From contig JAJDVW010000105.1 of the NCBI GenBank assembly GCA_022825925.1, positions 26,624 through 90,623 of the forward strand: a stretch of 64,000 nucleotides of DNA, read 5' to 3'. Of the stretch, positions 52,489-62,114 are shown piece after piece; the first letter of the stretch is position 1, and each line of letters opens with the position of its first letter. Both the position numbers and the translations under genes were made by a program. The notes under the pieces were generated by a model. The model worked only from the letters and a program-made list of their open reading frames with translations, had not been told where the DNA came from and did not search any database. This DNA is from Pseudomonadales bacterium (GTDB lineage Bacteria; Pseudomonadota; Gammaproteobacteria; Pseudomonadales; Azotimanducaceae).

Positions 52489-53697
52489 ATGCGCCGACCC
52501 CAACGACTATCGGCCTCCTTCGTCAAGACTGTCAACGTCCCAGGCCGCTACGGCGACGGGCGTGGCGGCCACGGACTCTCCCTGCTCGTCAAGCCAATGC
52601 GTGCCGGCGGCTTTTCCAAGTCCTGGTCGCAAAGGCTACTCGTCAACGGCCGGCCAACCAACATCGGCCTGGGAGGCTACCCCATCGTAACGCTCGCCGA
52701 GGCCCGCCGAGCGGTCATAGCCAATCGCAGGGCGGTCGCACAGGGACGCGACCCGCGCGCCGGGGGCGTGCCAACCTTCGAAGAGGCAGCCGAAAAGGTG
52801 ATCGCCATGCACGAGCCGACCTGGAAGGACGGCGCGAGGTCCGCCGCCATCTGGCGATCGAGCCTGAGGGACTACGCCATGCCGCGCCTTGGCCGAAAGA
52901 CCGTCGACTCCATCACGACGGCTGACGTCATGGCCGTCCTCGTTCCGATCTGGAGCACGAAGCGCGAGACGGCGCGCAGAGTTCGCCAACGCATCGGCGC
53001 TGTCATGAAGTGGAGCGTCGCCCACCGGTACCGACAGGACAACCCTGCCGGGGATGCGATCGCCGAAGCACTCCCGCGCGACGGCACGTCCACAAAGATT
53101 CACCACCGCGCCCTGCCTCATGCCGAGGTCGGTGCCGCGGTCGCCAAAATTCGCGCTTCCGGGGCGTACCGCTCGACCGTTTTCGCTTTCGAGTTTCTAG
53201 TCCTCACCGCCTGTAGATCGGGCGAGGTCAGAGGCGCCCGGTGGGAGGAGGTCGACTTCGAATCTGCCACCTGGACCGTCCCCGCGTCCCGCATGAAGAT
53301 GGCACGCCCGCATCGCGTACCGCTCTCTGACCGCGCCATCCAGGTCCTCAAAAAGGCTCGGGAACTGTCCGCCGACCACGACCTCGTGTTCCCATCACCG
53401 ACCGGCCGCATACTGAGCGACAGCACAATCTCGAAACTTGTGCGGGAAAACGGCATTGGTTGTGTGCCCCACGGCATGAGGAGCTCTTTCCGCGACTGGG
53501 CCGCCGAGTGCTCAGATGCCCCGCGGGAAGTATGCGAGCTCGCTTTGGCTCACGTAAACAGCGACCGCGTCGAGGCCGCCTACCGGCGCTCGGACCTCTT
53601 CGAGAAGCGAAGAGAACTGATGGCCCAGTGGTCAGCCTATATCGGCCAAACGCGCGAGTTGACGTCAGTCCAGATCTCGGCCGTTTCAGCGAGTTGA
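52489..53697 (+). CDS. int: Tyrosine recombinase, P4-type integrase
   Basis: 402 residues. An N-terminal DUF4102-like domain (SWSQRLLVNGRPTNIGLGGY, TLAEARRAVIANRRAVAQG) is followed by the SAM-like core-binding domain and a catalytic domain: Arg in LTACRSGEVRGARW, HGMRSSFRDWAAE (HxxR), a late His in LALAHVNSDRVEAAY, and Tyr in QWSAYI or AAYRRS. Together these form an intact active site. It catalyses insertion at the att site just upstream. It converges on the sacsin-like gene with 40 bp between. Confidence 0.93.
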   Translation: MRRPQRLSASFVKTVNVPGRYGDGRGGHGLSLLVKPMRAGGFSKSWSQRLLVNGRPTNIGLGGYPIVTLAEARRAVIANRRAVAQGRDPRAGGVPTFEEAAEKVIAMHEPTWKDGARSAAIWRSSLRDYAMPRLGRKTVDSITTADVMAVLVPIWSTKRETARRVRQRIGAVMKWSVAHRYRQDNPAGDAIAEALPRDGTSTKIHHRALPHAEVGAAVAKIRASGAYRSTVFAFEFLVLTACRSGEVRGARWEEVDFESATWTVPASRMKMARPHRVPLSDRAIQVLKKARELSADHDLVFPSPTGRILSDSTISKLVRENGIGCVPHGMRSSFRDWAAECSDAPREVCELALAHVNSDRVEAAYRRSDLFEKRRELMAQWSAYIGQTRELTSVQISAVSAS

Positions 53698-53737
53698 ACC
53701 CACAGCGCGCGGGGTCGCTCTGCGCCTGATGACCCGC

Positions 53738-54736
53738 TCACCGCTCCGCTCCGCCGACGGACTCAGCGCCATCCCCCAAGCCTTCGCTACTCTCTGCCAC
53801 CATGCGCCACGACTCACCGCAGAGTATCCACTTGCCGGCGAGTCGGACGGGGTTTTCTATGGGTAGTACTCGGTGTCGCCCCTCGTCCGTTTTCTCCACC
53901 ACGTACAGATACCACGAGTTCTCCGTCTCAAAAGCCTTCCGGATCTGAGCACCACTAAGTTCCACGACCTCGTCGCCGTTCCAGGGCCGCCCTCTACCCT
54001 TGACCTCGATGAGCCGGACCTCCTGCGTCTTGGGATCAGTGCTACGAATGTCCCAGCCAGCCTGATGCGGATCGCCAAGTTCCGGCTCGCGTCCGGCCTC
54101 TATCTCGTACTGCGCCGCGGCCTCTCGATACTCCTCGTCACCCAATAGTCTGACCTCGTCGCCGTCGCCGTTGCCTTCGTCGGTCATCGTGTCTTCACCC
54201 GTGTCGTCCTCGGCCGGGTCCGGCACGATCTCTCCTTTGAGCGACCCCCGTAACTCGCGCACGAGAGCTTTCTGCTTTGCCAAGGCTCTGTCCTTGCTAT
54301 ACGACCCGCCCAGCGACCCTGCGTCCTCTGATCCTGACTCCTCGCCACCTCCATCGTTGATCTCGTCCGAAAGTTCGCCTCCCGACGTGGGTGAATCAGT
54401 GTCGCCACCACCCCCGGATGTCGATCCTCCGCCGCGTTGCACATCGCCTCGCGTTCCCGCATAGATATCCTGCGGCCTCTCATTGCCCTCATCCGCCACA
54501 CTTTCGAATCCCGCGCTTCCATCAGCAGCCGCGCCCGGTTCTGGTGCGCCCGGCCAGACCAGCGCTGGCGCGTGTGAACGACGGAACTTCTCCGCTGCCA
54601 GGAAGAAATCGCCATTGCCGATCGCCGTGAGCATCCCCGTGAGATCGGCCGCGAGCCCCGCGCGTTGCCCAAAGGAGAAGTCCCTTAGCAACTCCTTCGC
54701 CGCGTCCGCACCGAATTGAAGCGGCGCGCCCGGCAA
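53738..54736 (-). CDS. C-terminal DUF3883 (NO VEIN-type) segment of the split HSP90-like ATPase
   Basis: 332 residues in this frame. The first 60 continue the middle segment (LQFGADAAKELLRDFSFGQR), then an acidic Gly/Ser/Asp-rich linker, then a DUF3883 domain: DPHQAGWDIRSTDPKTQEVR, LIEVKGRGRPW, YLYVVEKTDEG. The E-x-K of LIEVKG and the Asp before it give a PD-(D/E)xK-like nuclease pattern. It is joined to the preceding frame by a one-base shift near 54725-54735. The TTG at 54736 is not a real start. Confidence 0.8.
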   Translation of the reverse strand: MPGAPLQFGADAAKELLRDFSFGQRAGLAADLTGMLTAIGNGDFFLAAEKFRRSHAPALVWPGAPEPGAAADGSAGFESVADEGNERPQDIYAGTRGDVQRGGGSTSGGGGDTDSPTSGGELSDEINDGGGEESGSEDAGSLGGSYSKDRALAKQKALVRELRGSLKGEIVPDPAEDDTGEDTMTDEGNGDGDEVRLLGDEEYREAAAQYEIEAGREPELGDPHQAGWDIRSTDPKTQEVRLIEVKGRGRPWNGDEVVELSGAQIRKAFETENSWYLYVVEKTDEGRHRVLPIENPVRLAGKWILCGESWRMVAESSEGLGDGAESVGGAER

Positions 54737-56447
54737 GCGTCAGCGAACCCGCGTGCAGACGAGCGTTAACTGGTACCACTTCCACCGGGGCATCCCCGAT
54801 ACCGACACTCAAATGAAGCTCACCCACGTGCACCAAATCTGGTCTCGACTGCGCCAAGACACGCGGATTCTCACTGTCTTCGTCCGTCGACTCGCCTCCC
54901 CGGACACCTCGGACGAGCTGGTAGACCAGGTCGAATCTGGACTCCCATTCCGCAGGAACCTGCACGGGCTCGTCACCTCGCCAGTCCATCGTGATGCACG
55001 ACGAAAGTGTCCGCAGCCCGATCGACTCGGCCACGCGAAGTTGCTCCACCAGCGAGCGGCCCAAATGGCCCCCGGTAACCGTGCGGAACTCGCCTTGCCT
55101 CGGAAGAAATCGCCGATCGTCGATGTCGTCCAGATAGACATCCGTCGTGTCCGCCAAGTGGAGCCATTCCCTGTCGGCGAAAACCATCGCCTGAGGTAGG
55201 CCAGACTGCCACCGCTCAAGAAGCCGATGATCGGTCGCGCTATCGTCCAGACAGTACGCATAGGCGGTCGGGAGCACATCACGGACCTCGTTCGCCAAAC
55301 CCTCAGGCGAACTCCTGGCACGACCCCAAACGTCGAATATGTAGTCCAGCGCTTGGCTACCTGTTGTCGTCTCGGGAATCTCCCACGGGAAATCCGGATG
55401 CGTCAGTTCCGCCCGGAGCGCCTCCTCTATCCGGTCCAACGGGACAACCCAGCCACCGAGTGCGCCGCGAAGACGCCCCCCTGACCGCTTGACGAGCCGG
55501 TCGAGTCTGACTCGCCGATTGTCCAGCGTCGGTAGGGCCAAACGACTCAACACCCCCTTGAGCAACTCGCCGTCCGTCGCCGTCGCGATCTCTTCACGGC
55601 ACTCGGCAAGGAGGCCCGAGAGCTCCGACGAGTCGAGATGGGATCCGGTCTTGGCCAGCCTGTGGAGCGATTTCGCTTCGGGGATTTCGACCCCGAATCT
55701 CACACCTTCCTGATCCAGCATGGAGACAAGCTCGGCGGATAGTGTCGCGAACGGCGCGTCCTCACGTGCCGCATCGAATCCCGGGAGAGCTTCTTGCGGC
55801 AATCTGAGTTCACGGTCATCGCAAGGCACCCACGCGAGCTGAGACAGCCGCCTCACCCAGGCGCTAGAGAGGTTTCCTCGTCGCTCAAAGCGTGAGTAGT
55901 ACGAGTACCTCGCCTCCCGCCTGCCTTTGCCCTTTAGTCTCCTGAAACCGTCTTCGAGCCACGCCGCCATGGCCGATCGAAGCTCTCTGGGAGCATCAGG
56001 GTCGGGCAATGGTGGTTCGATGTCGTAATCAAGCAGCGTGTACCCGCTGTCGTTGGACTCTGGAATGTCGCTCGCGTCATCCCCCAGGAACGACGCGACA
56101 ACCTCGCGCTCCCATCGGCCCGCTGTCGCCACGATGCTCTTCACCACCACGCCACCTTTGGCGCCGGCGCTCTCGAAGAACATGCGCCACTCGTGGGAGC
56201 TGGCCCCCTTTGGATCCGTTTCCACATAGGACGGCGTGATCCCCGACGAGTCCGGCCAGATACGACGGAGATCTTGGCCATGCCCGACATACGGATCCGC
56301 GACTAGCGAGTCTCCAACAGGAACACCAAACTCCTCACCTTCCGACCGAACCAGAACGCGATACAACAAATCGGGCCGATTTCGGTGTTTCGCCCATTGC
56401 CCGAACGGAACGAGTAAGGACCAGTCGGGTTCCACCTGCGAGTCCAA
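54522..56447 (-). CDS. Middle segment of the split HSP90-like ATPase
   Basis: The frame continues upstream of 56447 to about 56562 (ESRTQGYTRRAWAWIEEHAN), joining the ATPase segment. It is largely helical, with PDWSLLVPFGQWAKHRNRPD and LYRVLVRSEGEEFGVPV near its start and a leucine-rich centre. No catalytic motif is seen; sacsin- and NOV-like proteins have similar long linkers. The real coding match ends near 54730 (LHAGSLTLAG), after which the frame is a shadow of the next segment. Confidence 0.75.
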   Translation of the reverse strand: MDSQVEPDWSLLVPFGQWAKHRNRPDLLYRVLVRSEGEEFGVPVGDSLVADPYVGHGQDLRRIWPDSSGITPSYVETDPKGASSHEWRMFFESAGAKGGVVVKSIVATAGRWEREVVASFLGDDASDIPESNDSGYTLLDYDIEPPLPDPDAPRELRSAMAAWLEDGFRRLKGKGRREARYSYYSRFERRGNLSSAWVRRLSQLAWVPCDDRELRLPQEALPGFDAAREDAPFATLSAELVSMLDQEGVRFGVEIPEAKSLHRLAKTGSHLDSSELSGLLAECREEIATATDGELLKGVLSRLALPTLDNRRVRLDRLVKRSGGRLRGALGGWVVPLDRIEEALRAELTHPDFPWEIPETTTGSQALDYIFDVWGRARSSPEGLANEVRDVLPTAYAYCLDDSATDHRLLERWQSGLPQAMVFADREWLHLADTTDVYLDDIDDRRFLPRQGEFRTVTGGHLGRSLVEQLRVAESIGLRTLSSCITMDWRGDEPVQVPAEWESRFDLVYQLVRGVRGGESTDEDSENPRVLAQSRPDLVHVGELHLSVGIGDAPVEVVPVNARLHAGSLTLAGRAASIRCGRGEGVAKGLLLWATRGARGRSHGDAHGDRQWRFLPGSGEVPSFTRASAGLAGRTRTGRGC

Positions 56448-56487
56448 ATCCCCTAGTGCAGCCTCCGCGACGTCTCGAAGGCCTACG

Positions 56488-58341
56488 CTATTGGCGTGTT
56501 CTTCGATCCAAGCCCAAGCCCGCCGCGTGTACCCCTGGGTCCGACTCTCGCGACCTCCGTTGGCGAAGCGAAGCGACCCACTCAGTATCCAAGCGATTTC
56601 TATCAGCGACGAACGGTTTGATTAGGCGGCGAGCCGCTGTCCCGCCTGGCTCACCTTCCGCGGGAAGCGCGTCGCTCAGAAAAGTTGCTCGTCGAACAGC
56701 AACCCACTCTCCCGCCACCGAACGAACGCACCGCAAATCCAGGTCTCCCCAGTCGTCGTTCGAAGACAGCTCCGCGACAGCGGCCCACAGGCGAAAGAGT
56801 TGCTGTCTCCGGTGTACCGATTCTCCAGCGAGCGCCCGCCACCAATCCTCAAGTCCGTCTTTCCAAATCTCTTCCAGTTCCCCCGGCGACATCTCGCCGA
56901 GAAGCCCAATGTCTCGTAGAAGTCCAGCCGCCCCGCGTCCCAGCACGTCGTCCATGAGCACGCGCCCCTTTAGGAGCATTGCTGGCCGCAAGTCCGGTTG
57001 CTGGTCAAACGCGCGCGCCATTGGGGGAGGCGGGACAAGCGTCTCCCTCCCCGAGGCATACGCCACCGTATTCGCCGTGTCCGCCCAAACGGGTATCACC
57101 GCGGCCTCGCCGATCCGTTCACGCAACGTCGACCGCCATTCCTCCTCTACGAGAAGTGACTCGAGACCGCCGGCCTCCGCCGAGGGTCGGGCAAGGACCT
57201 TGAACACCGCCCGCGCTGCAGCCGGGTCTCGATGAGTGTCCGCAGACCATCGGAGCACCAGCGCGAGAACGCCCGCCATCTCCCTTGCGATACCTCGTTG
57301 CCACGGATTGTCCTCGATCTCCCGGAGACCATTCCGCGAGATGTTCAATAGCCAGTCAGCGTTGATGTGTAGACCGAACGGCAGCGTCACTTCGGTAGGC
57401 AACGTCGCGTAGACGCGTCCTCTCCTCGGTGGCTCGGGCATCCCCTCGTTATCGAGGGGTAGCACCCCGAGTACCCGACGAGCCCTGGTTGCCTCAGCGT
57501 AGACCTGCGCTCGGTCCTCTCGCGCGGGCTTGATCTTGCGGTGTTCGAGAAAGCAGGCGATCGCCGCCTTCGAAGGCTCGAATTCCGCCTCGAAGACGCG
57601 CCAGAGCAGGTTCTCATCGTCCGAAAGCGCGGCAACCTCGTAGTTGCCCTCGCTCTCCCTTACGGCGCCCAACTCCCAGATCTGGCGGTTGATCTGAAGC
57701 CTCTCCAAGCCGGACATCGCCAGGATGGCTAACGGAGCGCGGTCTTCGTCGGGTAGCAGGTGCGATATGTCTGATGCTAGTGCCTTGTCTTCCTCTGTTC
57801 GTCGCCGCAACTCGAACCGTGTCGTATAGCCGTGGCCTGGTGGCGCGATCGCCTCATCCCACATCGGAACTACCGCGCCGAGGAACTGTCGCTGTACGTC
57901 TCCGTATTCTTCGCCCTTCTCTTGAGCTATCTCGTACCTGAATTTCCAGTCCCAGCCCGAGACTCTAGCCTCTTGAAAACGCATGAAGACGCTCTTGAAG
58001 CCGATTCCCATGAACCCGACGGAACGCGCTCCCTTCGTTGAGCGAAATACCTTCGAGAGCCCTTCAACATCCTTCTCCTCCAGTGACCGCATTCCGTTGT
58101 GTTGAAACACCAATACGTCCCCAGCCTCTACGACCTGAACGGAAATCGAGTTTGCTCCTGCGTCGAGGGCGTTCTGGACCAGCTCGAAGAGATATACCCA
58201 CCGGCCGTCGAAACTCAGCTCAATCACGTTCAGCAGCCCGAGCCCATCTGGTGACCCGTAGAAGGCGCGGTTCTCTTCGCTCAACTTTGCTATGAACGCC
58301 TGTCGGCTCTCCCTGGTTGTGTCCACTAGGCTCTTTCCCAC
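56488..58341 (-). CDS. N-terminal HSP90-type ATPase (sacsin/NO VEIN-like) segment
   Basis: 617 residues in this frame. The GHKL ATP site is clear: YLFELVQNALDAGANSISVQ (N-box E-x3-N-x3-D) near 50-69, FQHNGMRSLEEKDVEGL near 77-93 and GFMGIGFKSVF near 108-118. This is the sacsin N-terminal-like ATPase found in large bacterial proteins that end in DUF3883. The true match stops near 56565, where a +1 shift moves to the next frame; the last 17 residues here are out of frame. ATG 58341 lacks a strong ribosome site. It is probably a defence-type gene cargo of the element. Confidence 0.85.
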   Translation of the reverse strand: MGKSLVDTTRESRQAFIAKLSEENRAFYGSPDGLGLLNVIELSFDGRWVYLFELVQNALDAGANSISVQVVEAGDVLVFQHNGMRSLEEKDVEGLSKVFRSTKGARSVGFMGIGFKSVFMRFQEARVSGWDWKFRYEIAQEKGEEYGDVQRQFLGAVVPMWDEAIAPPGHGYTTRFELRRRTEEDKALASDISHLLPDEDRAPLAILAMSGLERLQINRQIWELGAVRESEGNYEVAALSDDENLLWRVFEAEFEPSKAAIACFLEHRKIKPAREDRAQVYAEATRARRVLGVLPLDNEGMPEPPRRGRVYATLPTEVTLPFGLHINADWLLNISRNGLREIEDNPWQRGIAREMAGVLALVLRWSADTHRDPAAARAVFKVLARPSAEAGGLESLLVEEEWRSTLRERIGEAAVIPVWADTANTVAYASGRETLVPPPPMARAFDQQPDLRPAMLLKGRVLMDDVLGRGAAGLLRDIGLLGEMSPGELEEIWKDGLEDWWRALAGESVHRRQQLFRLWAAVAELSSNDDWGDLDLRCVRSVAGEWVAVRRATFLSDALPAEGEPGGTAARRLIKPFVADRNRLDTEWVASLRQRRSRESDPGVHAAGLGLDRRTRQ

Positions 58342-59021
58342 AAGTTACGTTGAGATATCGGGACAAGCGCGCACATCTGCCGCACACCAAGCTTGGCGCC
58401 AGCCTGCTTCGGGCCAGACGCGGTTGGGCTCGCCACTCCAGCCCACAACTGCCCGAGCATCCTGACAATCGGAGCGTTTCCTCGACCTATTCTAGCCTCC
58501 GCCAAGCTGCGCTCGCCCGTCTAGCGAGATCGACGGCCAGCCATACAAGACAATGGGCGTTGCCTTCCGGCCCGCGCCCTATTCGCCTACGGCGAACCGA
58601 GCCCGCTACGGCGGTCTCGGCCCATTCGGGTGACGGTCGCTAACGCTTGCGCCCTCCGGGCGCCGATGCCGAGGTCTGCTGTATTGCTGGTCTGTCTGAC
58701 GCCTCAACAGGCCGCGACCGACACGTTCACGAACTTGACGACGGTTCTCTCAGCGTCCGAAAGCACGAAATCAACGCCGCCGCGCTGAACCACAACGCCC
58801 GTGCCGCTCGGCAGCAGTGTTCACCGCCCTGCTGAAGGGCGCAGACCACGACACGACTCCGTCGTATGCCCGCCAGGGTGCCACGCGTGCTCGCGCGGTC
58901 AACCGGACGGTTCTCCGCTTCGCTCCGACCTCGCTGGCGCGAGGTGACCGCCCTGCGCGCGCGTGCCGCCTGTCCAGGCACCGACGCACTCCGCGTCGCA
59001 ACACCTGAACAGGAGACCGAC
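58342..59021. other. Non-coding stretch
   Basis: 680 bp between the divergent ATPase and Cys-rich genes. Frames on both strands lack ribosome sites and domains. It must hold the promoters of both genes, but no clear -35/-10 pair is seen. Confidence 0.5.
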
Positions 59022-59561
59022 ATGGACCTCGAGATCCTCATCGCCCAATGGAGCGGAAAGCTCCCGCCGGGCTTCGTTCGGCACGCCGTCGTCCAGCTGG
59101 AGCCGCCACGATGCGTGCAGCCGAGATGCAAACGACCAGCCTCGCTTAAGGCCAACGGGGAGTACGCGAAGTCGTGCGAGCCCTGCAGGATTCGTAGAGC
59201 GAAGTCCTGCAAGCGCCGCCGAGCCGCGCTGGTAGCCGAAGGCGGATGCAGAAGATGCGCGTACCGCAAAAGGCTGGAGGGCGACTTCCTTTGCCAGCGG
59301 TGCCGCGACGAGCGCGACATCGAGCGCGCGCAGAAGCGCCAGGACGCCATCGACGCGGCGGCCATCGACGAGTTCGCCGCGCAGCCCGAGCGCGTCCACA
59401 AGGCCAGCGATCTGGACCGCGGCATATCCCCGTGGAACGGCAGACCGAAGCGTGAAGCCAGCGCAGCCTACTGGTCGCCGCTGCCGGATCCGGAGCCGCG
59501 CGAGGAGCGCGAGTGGGCGAAGGCCATCTCGGACACCGGCTGGCGGTACAGGCGTCACTGA
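59022..59561 (+). CDS. Cys-rich zinc-binding-like protein, unknown
   Basis: 179 residues with two Cys sets. One is CVQPRC followed by CEPC 15 residues later (C-x4-C...C-x2-C). The other is CRRC-x11-CQRC in the form of a zinc ribbon, within a very basic region (RIRRAKSCKRRRAAL). The C-terminal third is acidic and Trp-containing. ATG 59022 follows ACAGGAGA; longer frames add no domain. It is probably nucleic-acid binding. No named family. Confidence 0.7.
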   Translation: MDLEILIAQWSGKLPPGFVRHAVVQLEPPRCVQPRCKRPASLKANGEYAKSCEPCRIRRAKSCKRRRAALVAEGGCRRCAYRKRLEGDFLCQRCRDERDIERAQKRQDAIDAAAIDEFAAQPERVHKASDLDRGISPWNGRPKREASAAYWSPLPDPEPREEREWAKAISDTGWRYRRH

Positions 59562-59638
59562 CCGCATCACAACGCCGGGGCGCGCGGCTCTTCGGGGTCG
59601 CGCGTCCCGGTCCATCAACCCACACAGGAATCTCCACC

Positions 59639-59848
59639 ATGAACGACAACCACAACAACCAGCCCGACTCGATCGAAGAGCAGATCGTGCGCCTCGAAAT
59701 CCAGAAGATCCGCCTCGAAACGCAGCTGATCGAGGCCGGCATGCGCCGCGACCGCGTCCGCCTCGTGCTCGACATCGTCAAGTGGACCGTCATCACGGCC
59801 GCCGTGGCCTTCGCCTTCATCGCCGCCGACCGCCTCGGCTGGCTCTAG
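59639..59848 (+). CDS. Small tail-anchored membrane protein
   Basis: 69 residues: a polar N-terminus (MNDNHNNQPDSIEEQ), a helix RLEIQKIRLETQLIEAG and one C-terminal TM helix WTVITAAVAFAFIAADRLGW. ATG 59639 follows ACAGGAA. The stop codon TAG is the last 3 bases of the CTAG target duplicated by the IS1380 insertion, so the protein is unharmed. Same strand and 77 bp after the Cys-rich gene. Confidence 0.7.
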   Translation: MNDNHNNQPDSIEEQIVRLEIQKIRLETQLIEAGMRRDRVRLVLDIVKWTVITAAVAFAFIAADRLGWL

Positions 59849-61612
59849 CCCGGATAACTCACCGATGTAGTGGAAAAAGGCTGTTTCCCGTGGCATAAGG
59901 GCTGTGCGATCAACGTCTTACGCCAACAAAAGGAAACAGCCTTTGGACACACAGTGTAGCGGCGCACAGCTCGATTTCCAGCCCTTCGGAAGGCGTCTGG
60001 TGACGGGCCGCCACGACGGCGGCCACATGAGTTCGGACGGCGGCGGGTTGTTGCTGCGCGAGGTGGACGGACGCATCGGACTGACGGAGCGGCTGGCCGG
60101 TTGCTTCGTGGACCATCGCAACCCCGCGAGCGTGGAGCACGACGTGCGCGCGCTGGTAGCGCAGCGCGTACATGCGCTGGCGCTGGGCTATGAGGATCTC
60201 AACGACCACGACGCGCTGCGGCGCGACGCGGTGCTGTCCCTGCTGGTTGGCCGGGCGGACCCGACCGGTGCGGACCGCGCGCGGGCGCGGCACCGGGGGG
60301 CGGCGCTGGCCAGCCCGAGCACGCTGAACCGGCTGGAACTCGGCCGGCCGGAGCAGCCGCGGGACCGCTACAAGCGCGTCGTGGCGCGTACCGAGGCGCT
60401 GGACGATCTGTTGGTCGAGTTGTTCATGGAGGCCCGCACTGAGCCGCCGCGGGAGCTGTGGCTGGATCTGGACGCCACGGACGATCCGCTGCACGGCGCC
60501 CAGGAGGGCCGCTTCTTCCACGGCTACTACCGTTGTTACTGCTACCTGCCGCTGTACGTGTTCTGCGGCGATCACCTGCTGCGCGCGCGGCTGCGGCGCG
60601 CGGACGAGGACCCGGCCGCGGGCGCCATCGGGGAACTCGGGCCCATCGTCGAACAACTGCGCCGGCGCTGGCCGCGCACACGCATCGTGGTGCGCGGCGA
60701 CTCGGGCTTCTGCCGCGACGCGATCATGAGCTGGTGCGAGGCACGGGGCCTCGACTACCTGTTCGGCCTGGCGCGCAACGATCGCCTGGTGGCGGCCCTG
60801 GGGGACGCGATGGAAGCGGCGCGCGCGGCGCACGAGCGCACCGGCCAGCCGGCGCGGCGCTTCGGCGACTTCGAGTACCGCACGCGCGACTCGTGGAGCC
60901 GCGCGCGGCGCGTGGTGGGCAAGGCGGAACACCTGGCCAAGGGGCCGAACCCACGCTTCGTGGTGACCAGCCTGCCGCGCCGCAAGGCCGCCGCGAAGCG
61001 GCTGTACGAGACGCTGTACTGCGCGCGCGGGGACATGGAGAACCGGATCAAGGAGCAGCAACTCGACCTGTTCGCCGACCGCACCAGCGCCCACGAGATG
61101 CGCGCCAACCAGTTACGCCTGTACTTCTCGTCGTTCGCCTACGTGCTGCTGCACGGGCTGCGACGGCTCGGGGCGCGGGGCACCGAACTGGCGCGCGCGC
61201 AGTGCGGCACGCTACGCCTCAAGCTCCTGAAGGTGGCGGTGCGCGTACGGATCACGGCGCGGCGCGTGTGGTTGTCGTTCCCGCGCGCCCATCCGCACGC
61301 GGAGGTCCTCGCCACGGTGCTGGCGAACCTGCGTCGGGAGCCTTGGCGGCACCCTTCGTGACGCCCCCGCCGCGTCCTTCACGGCCAACGGAATAGCGGT
61401 CGGCGCACGCCGAGGGCACGCTTCGCCCCGGTCCCCGCGATGCCGCCCCCGCAACCTGCCGCAGGGCCTCCGAGCCCTCCTTCGAGCCGTCAAAACGCGA
61501 CGCGGCCACCCTCACTCATGCCGCCACGTTCATATAACGACCGCAGCCATAACCGAAGGTAACAAGGGTCTTCGGACAACCTATGCGATGGTAGATCGGT
61601 GACGGATCCGGG
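59849..61612 (+). mobile_element. IS1380-family insertion sequence
   Basis: 1764 bp. The left end CCCGGATAACTCACCGAT (59849-59866) and the right end ATCGGTGACGGATCCGGG (61595-61612) are inverted repeats with 15 of 18 matches. Both are flanked by CTAG, a 4-bp target duplication (59845-59848 and 61613-61616). The single transposase gene lies between, followed by about 230 bp of right-end DNA. It appears complete. Confidence 0.85.
59943..61361 (+). CDS. IS1380-family DDE transposase
   Basis: 472 residues from TTG 59943, which follows AAAAGGA by 7 nt and gives the family start DFQPFGRRLVTGRHDGG, then MSSDGGGLLLREVDGRIGLT. The longer frame from GTG 59904 is less likely. DDE residues: Asp in LDLDATDDPLHG near 178-183, Asp in VVRGDSGFCRD near 258-262, Glu in ARGDMENRIKEQQLD near 365. 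It should be active. Confidence 0.92.
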   Translation: MDTQCSGAQLDFQPFGRRLVTGRHDGGHMSSDGGGLLLREVDGRIGLTERLAGCFVDHRNPASVEHDVRALVAQRVHALALGYEDLNDHDALRRDAVLSLLVGRADPTGADRARARHRGAALASPSTLNRLELGRPEQPRDRYKRVVARTEALDDLLVELFMEARTEPPRELWLDLDATDDPLHGAQEGRFFHGYYRCYCYLPLYVFCGDHLLRARLRRADEDPAAGAIGELGPIVEQLRRRWPRTRIVVRGDSGFCRDAIMSWCEARGLDYLFGLARNDRLVAALGDAMEAARAAHERTGQPARRFGDFEYRTRDSWSRARRVVGKAEHLAKGPNPRFVVTSLPRRKAAAKRLYETLYCARGDMENRIKEQQLDLFADRTSAHEMRANQLRLYFSSFAYVLLHGLRRLGARGTELARAQCGTLRLKLLKVAVRVRITARRVWLSFPRAHPHAEVLATVLANLRREPWRHPS

Positions 61613-62114
61613 CTAGGATCATCGGTCCGGGCGCGGCGGCTCCGGTCGCCACGCCTTTTCTCCTGTCGCGGCCACCGCCGCCACTCGCGGCACACGATCT
61701 CCTGGTCGCGCTTCAGCACTGCGCCAGTTGCGCCTTACTGCCCTCCACGGCGCGGCGTGGCCCGTCAAGCGGCACCGGTACCGTCGGCGCGGCGAACCCT
61801 CCACGGTCCGCGAGGCGCGGCCACACTGTCAACGAGGACGGCGACCGCGACCCCTCCGGCACCAGATCTGCGCAACGACGAGGAAATTTCCTCCTTCCGC
61901 GACGCCATCCCTGCCGCGTGGCGAGAACAACGGGGCCGCATCAACAGAGCGCGCAACGACCCAGAAAGTGCCTGTAGGTATCCTGTTGATAACTCCATAA
62001 GCATTTGATAAGAAAAGAGTAATTGCGTTCATCGGCAGCTTCGGCGAAGATCGTCTCCATGCACCCTTCGTCGTTTCGCGCCACGGCCGGAAAGCCGCTC
62101 CCGCGGCCCGCCGG
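61613..62114. other. Non-coding stretch right of the IS
   Basis: About 500 bp without a convincing gene. A more AT-rich block at 61970-62030 (TGTTGATAACTCC, TTGATAAGAAAAGAG) precedes the HTH gene and probably carries its promoter. Confidence 0.5.
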
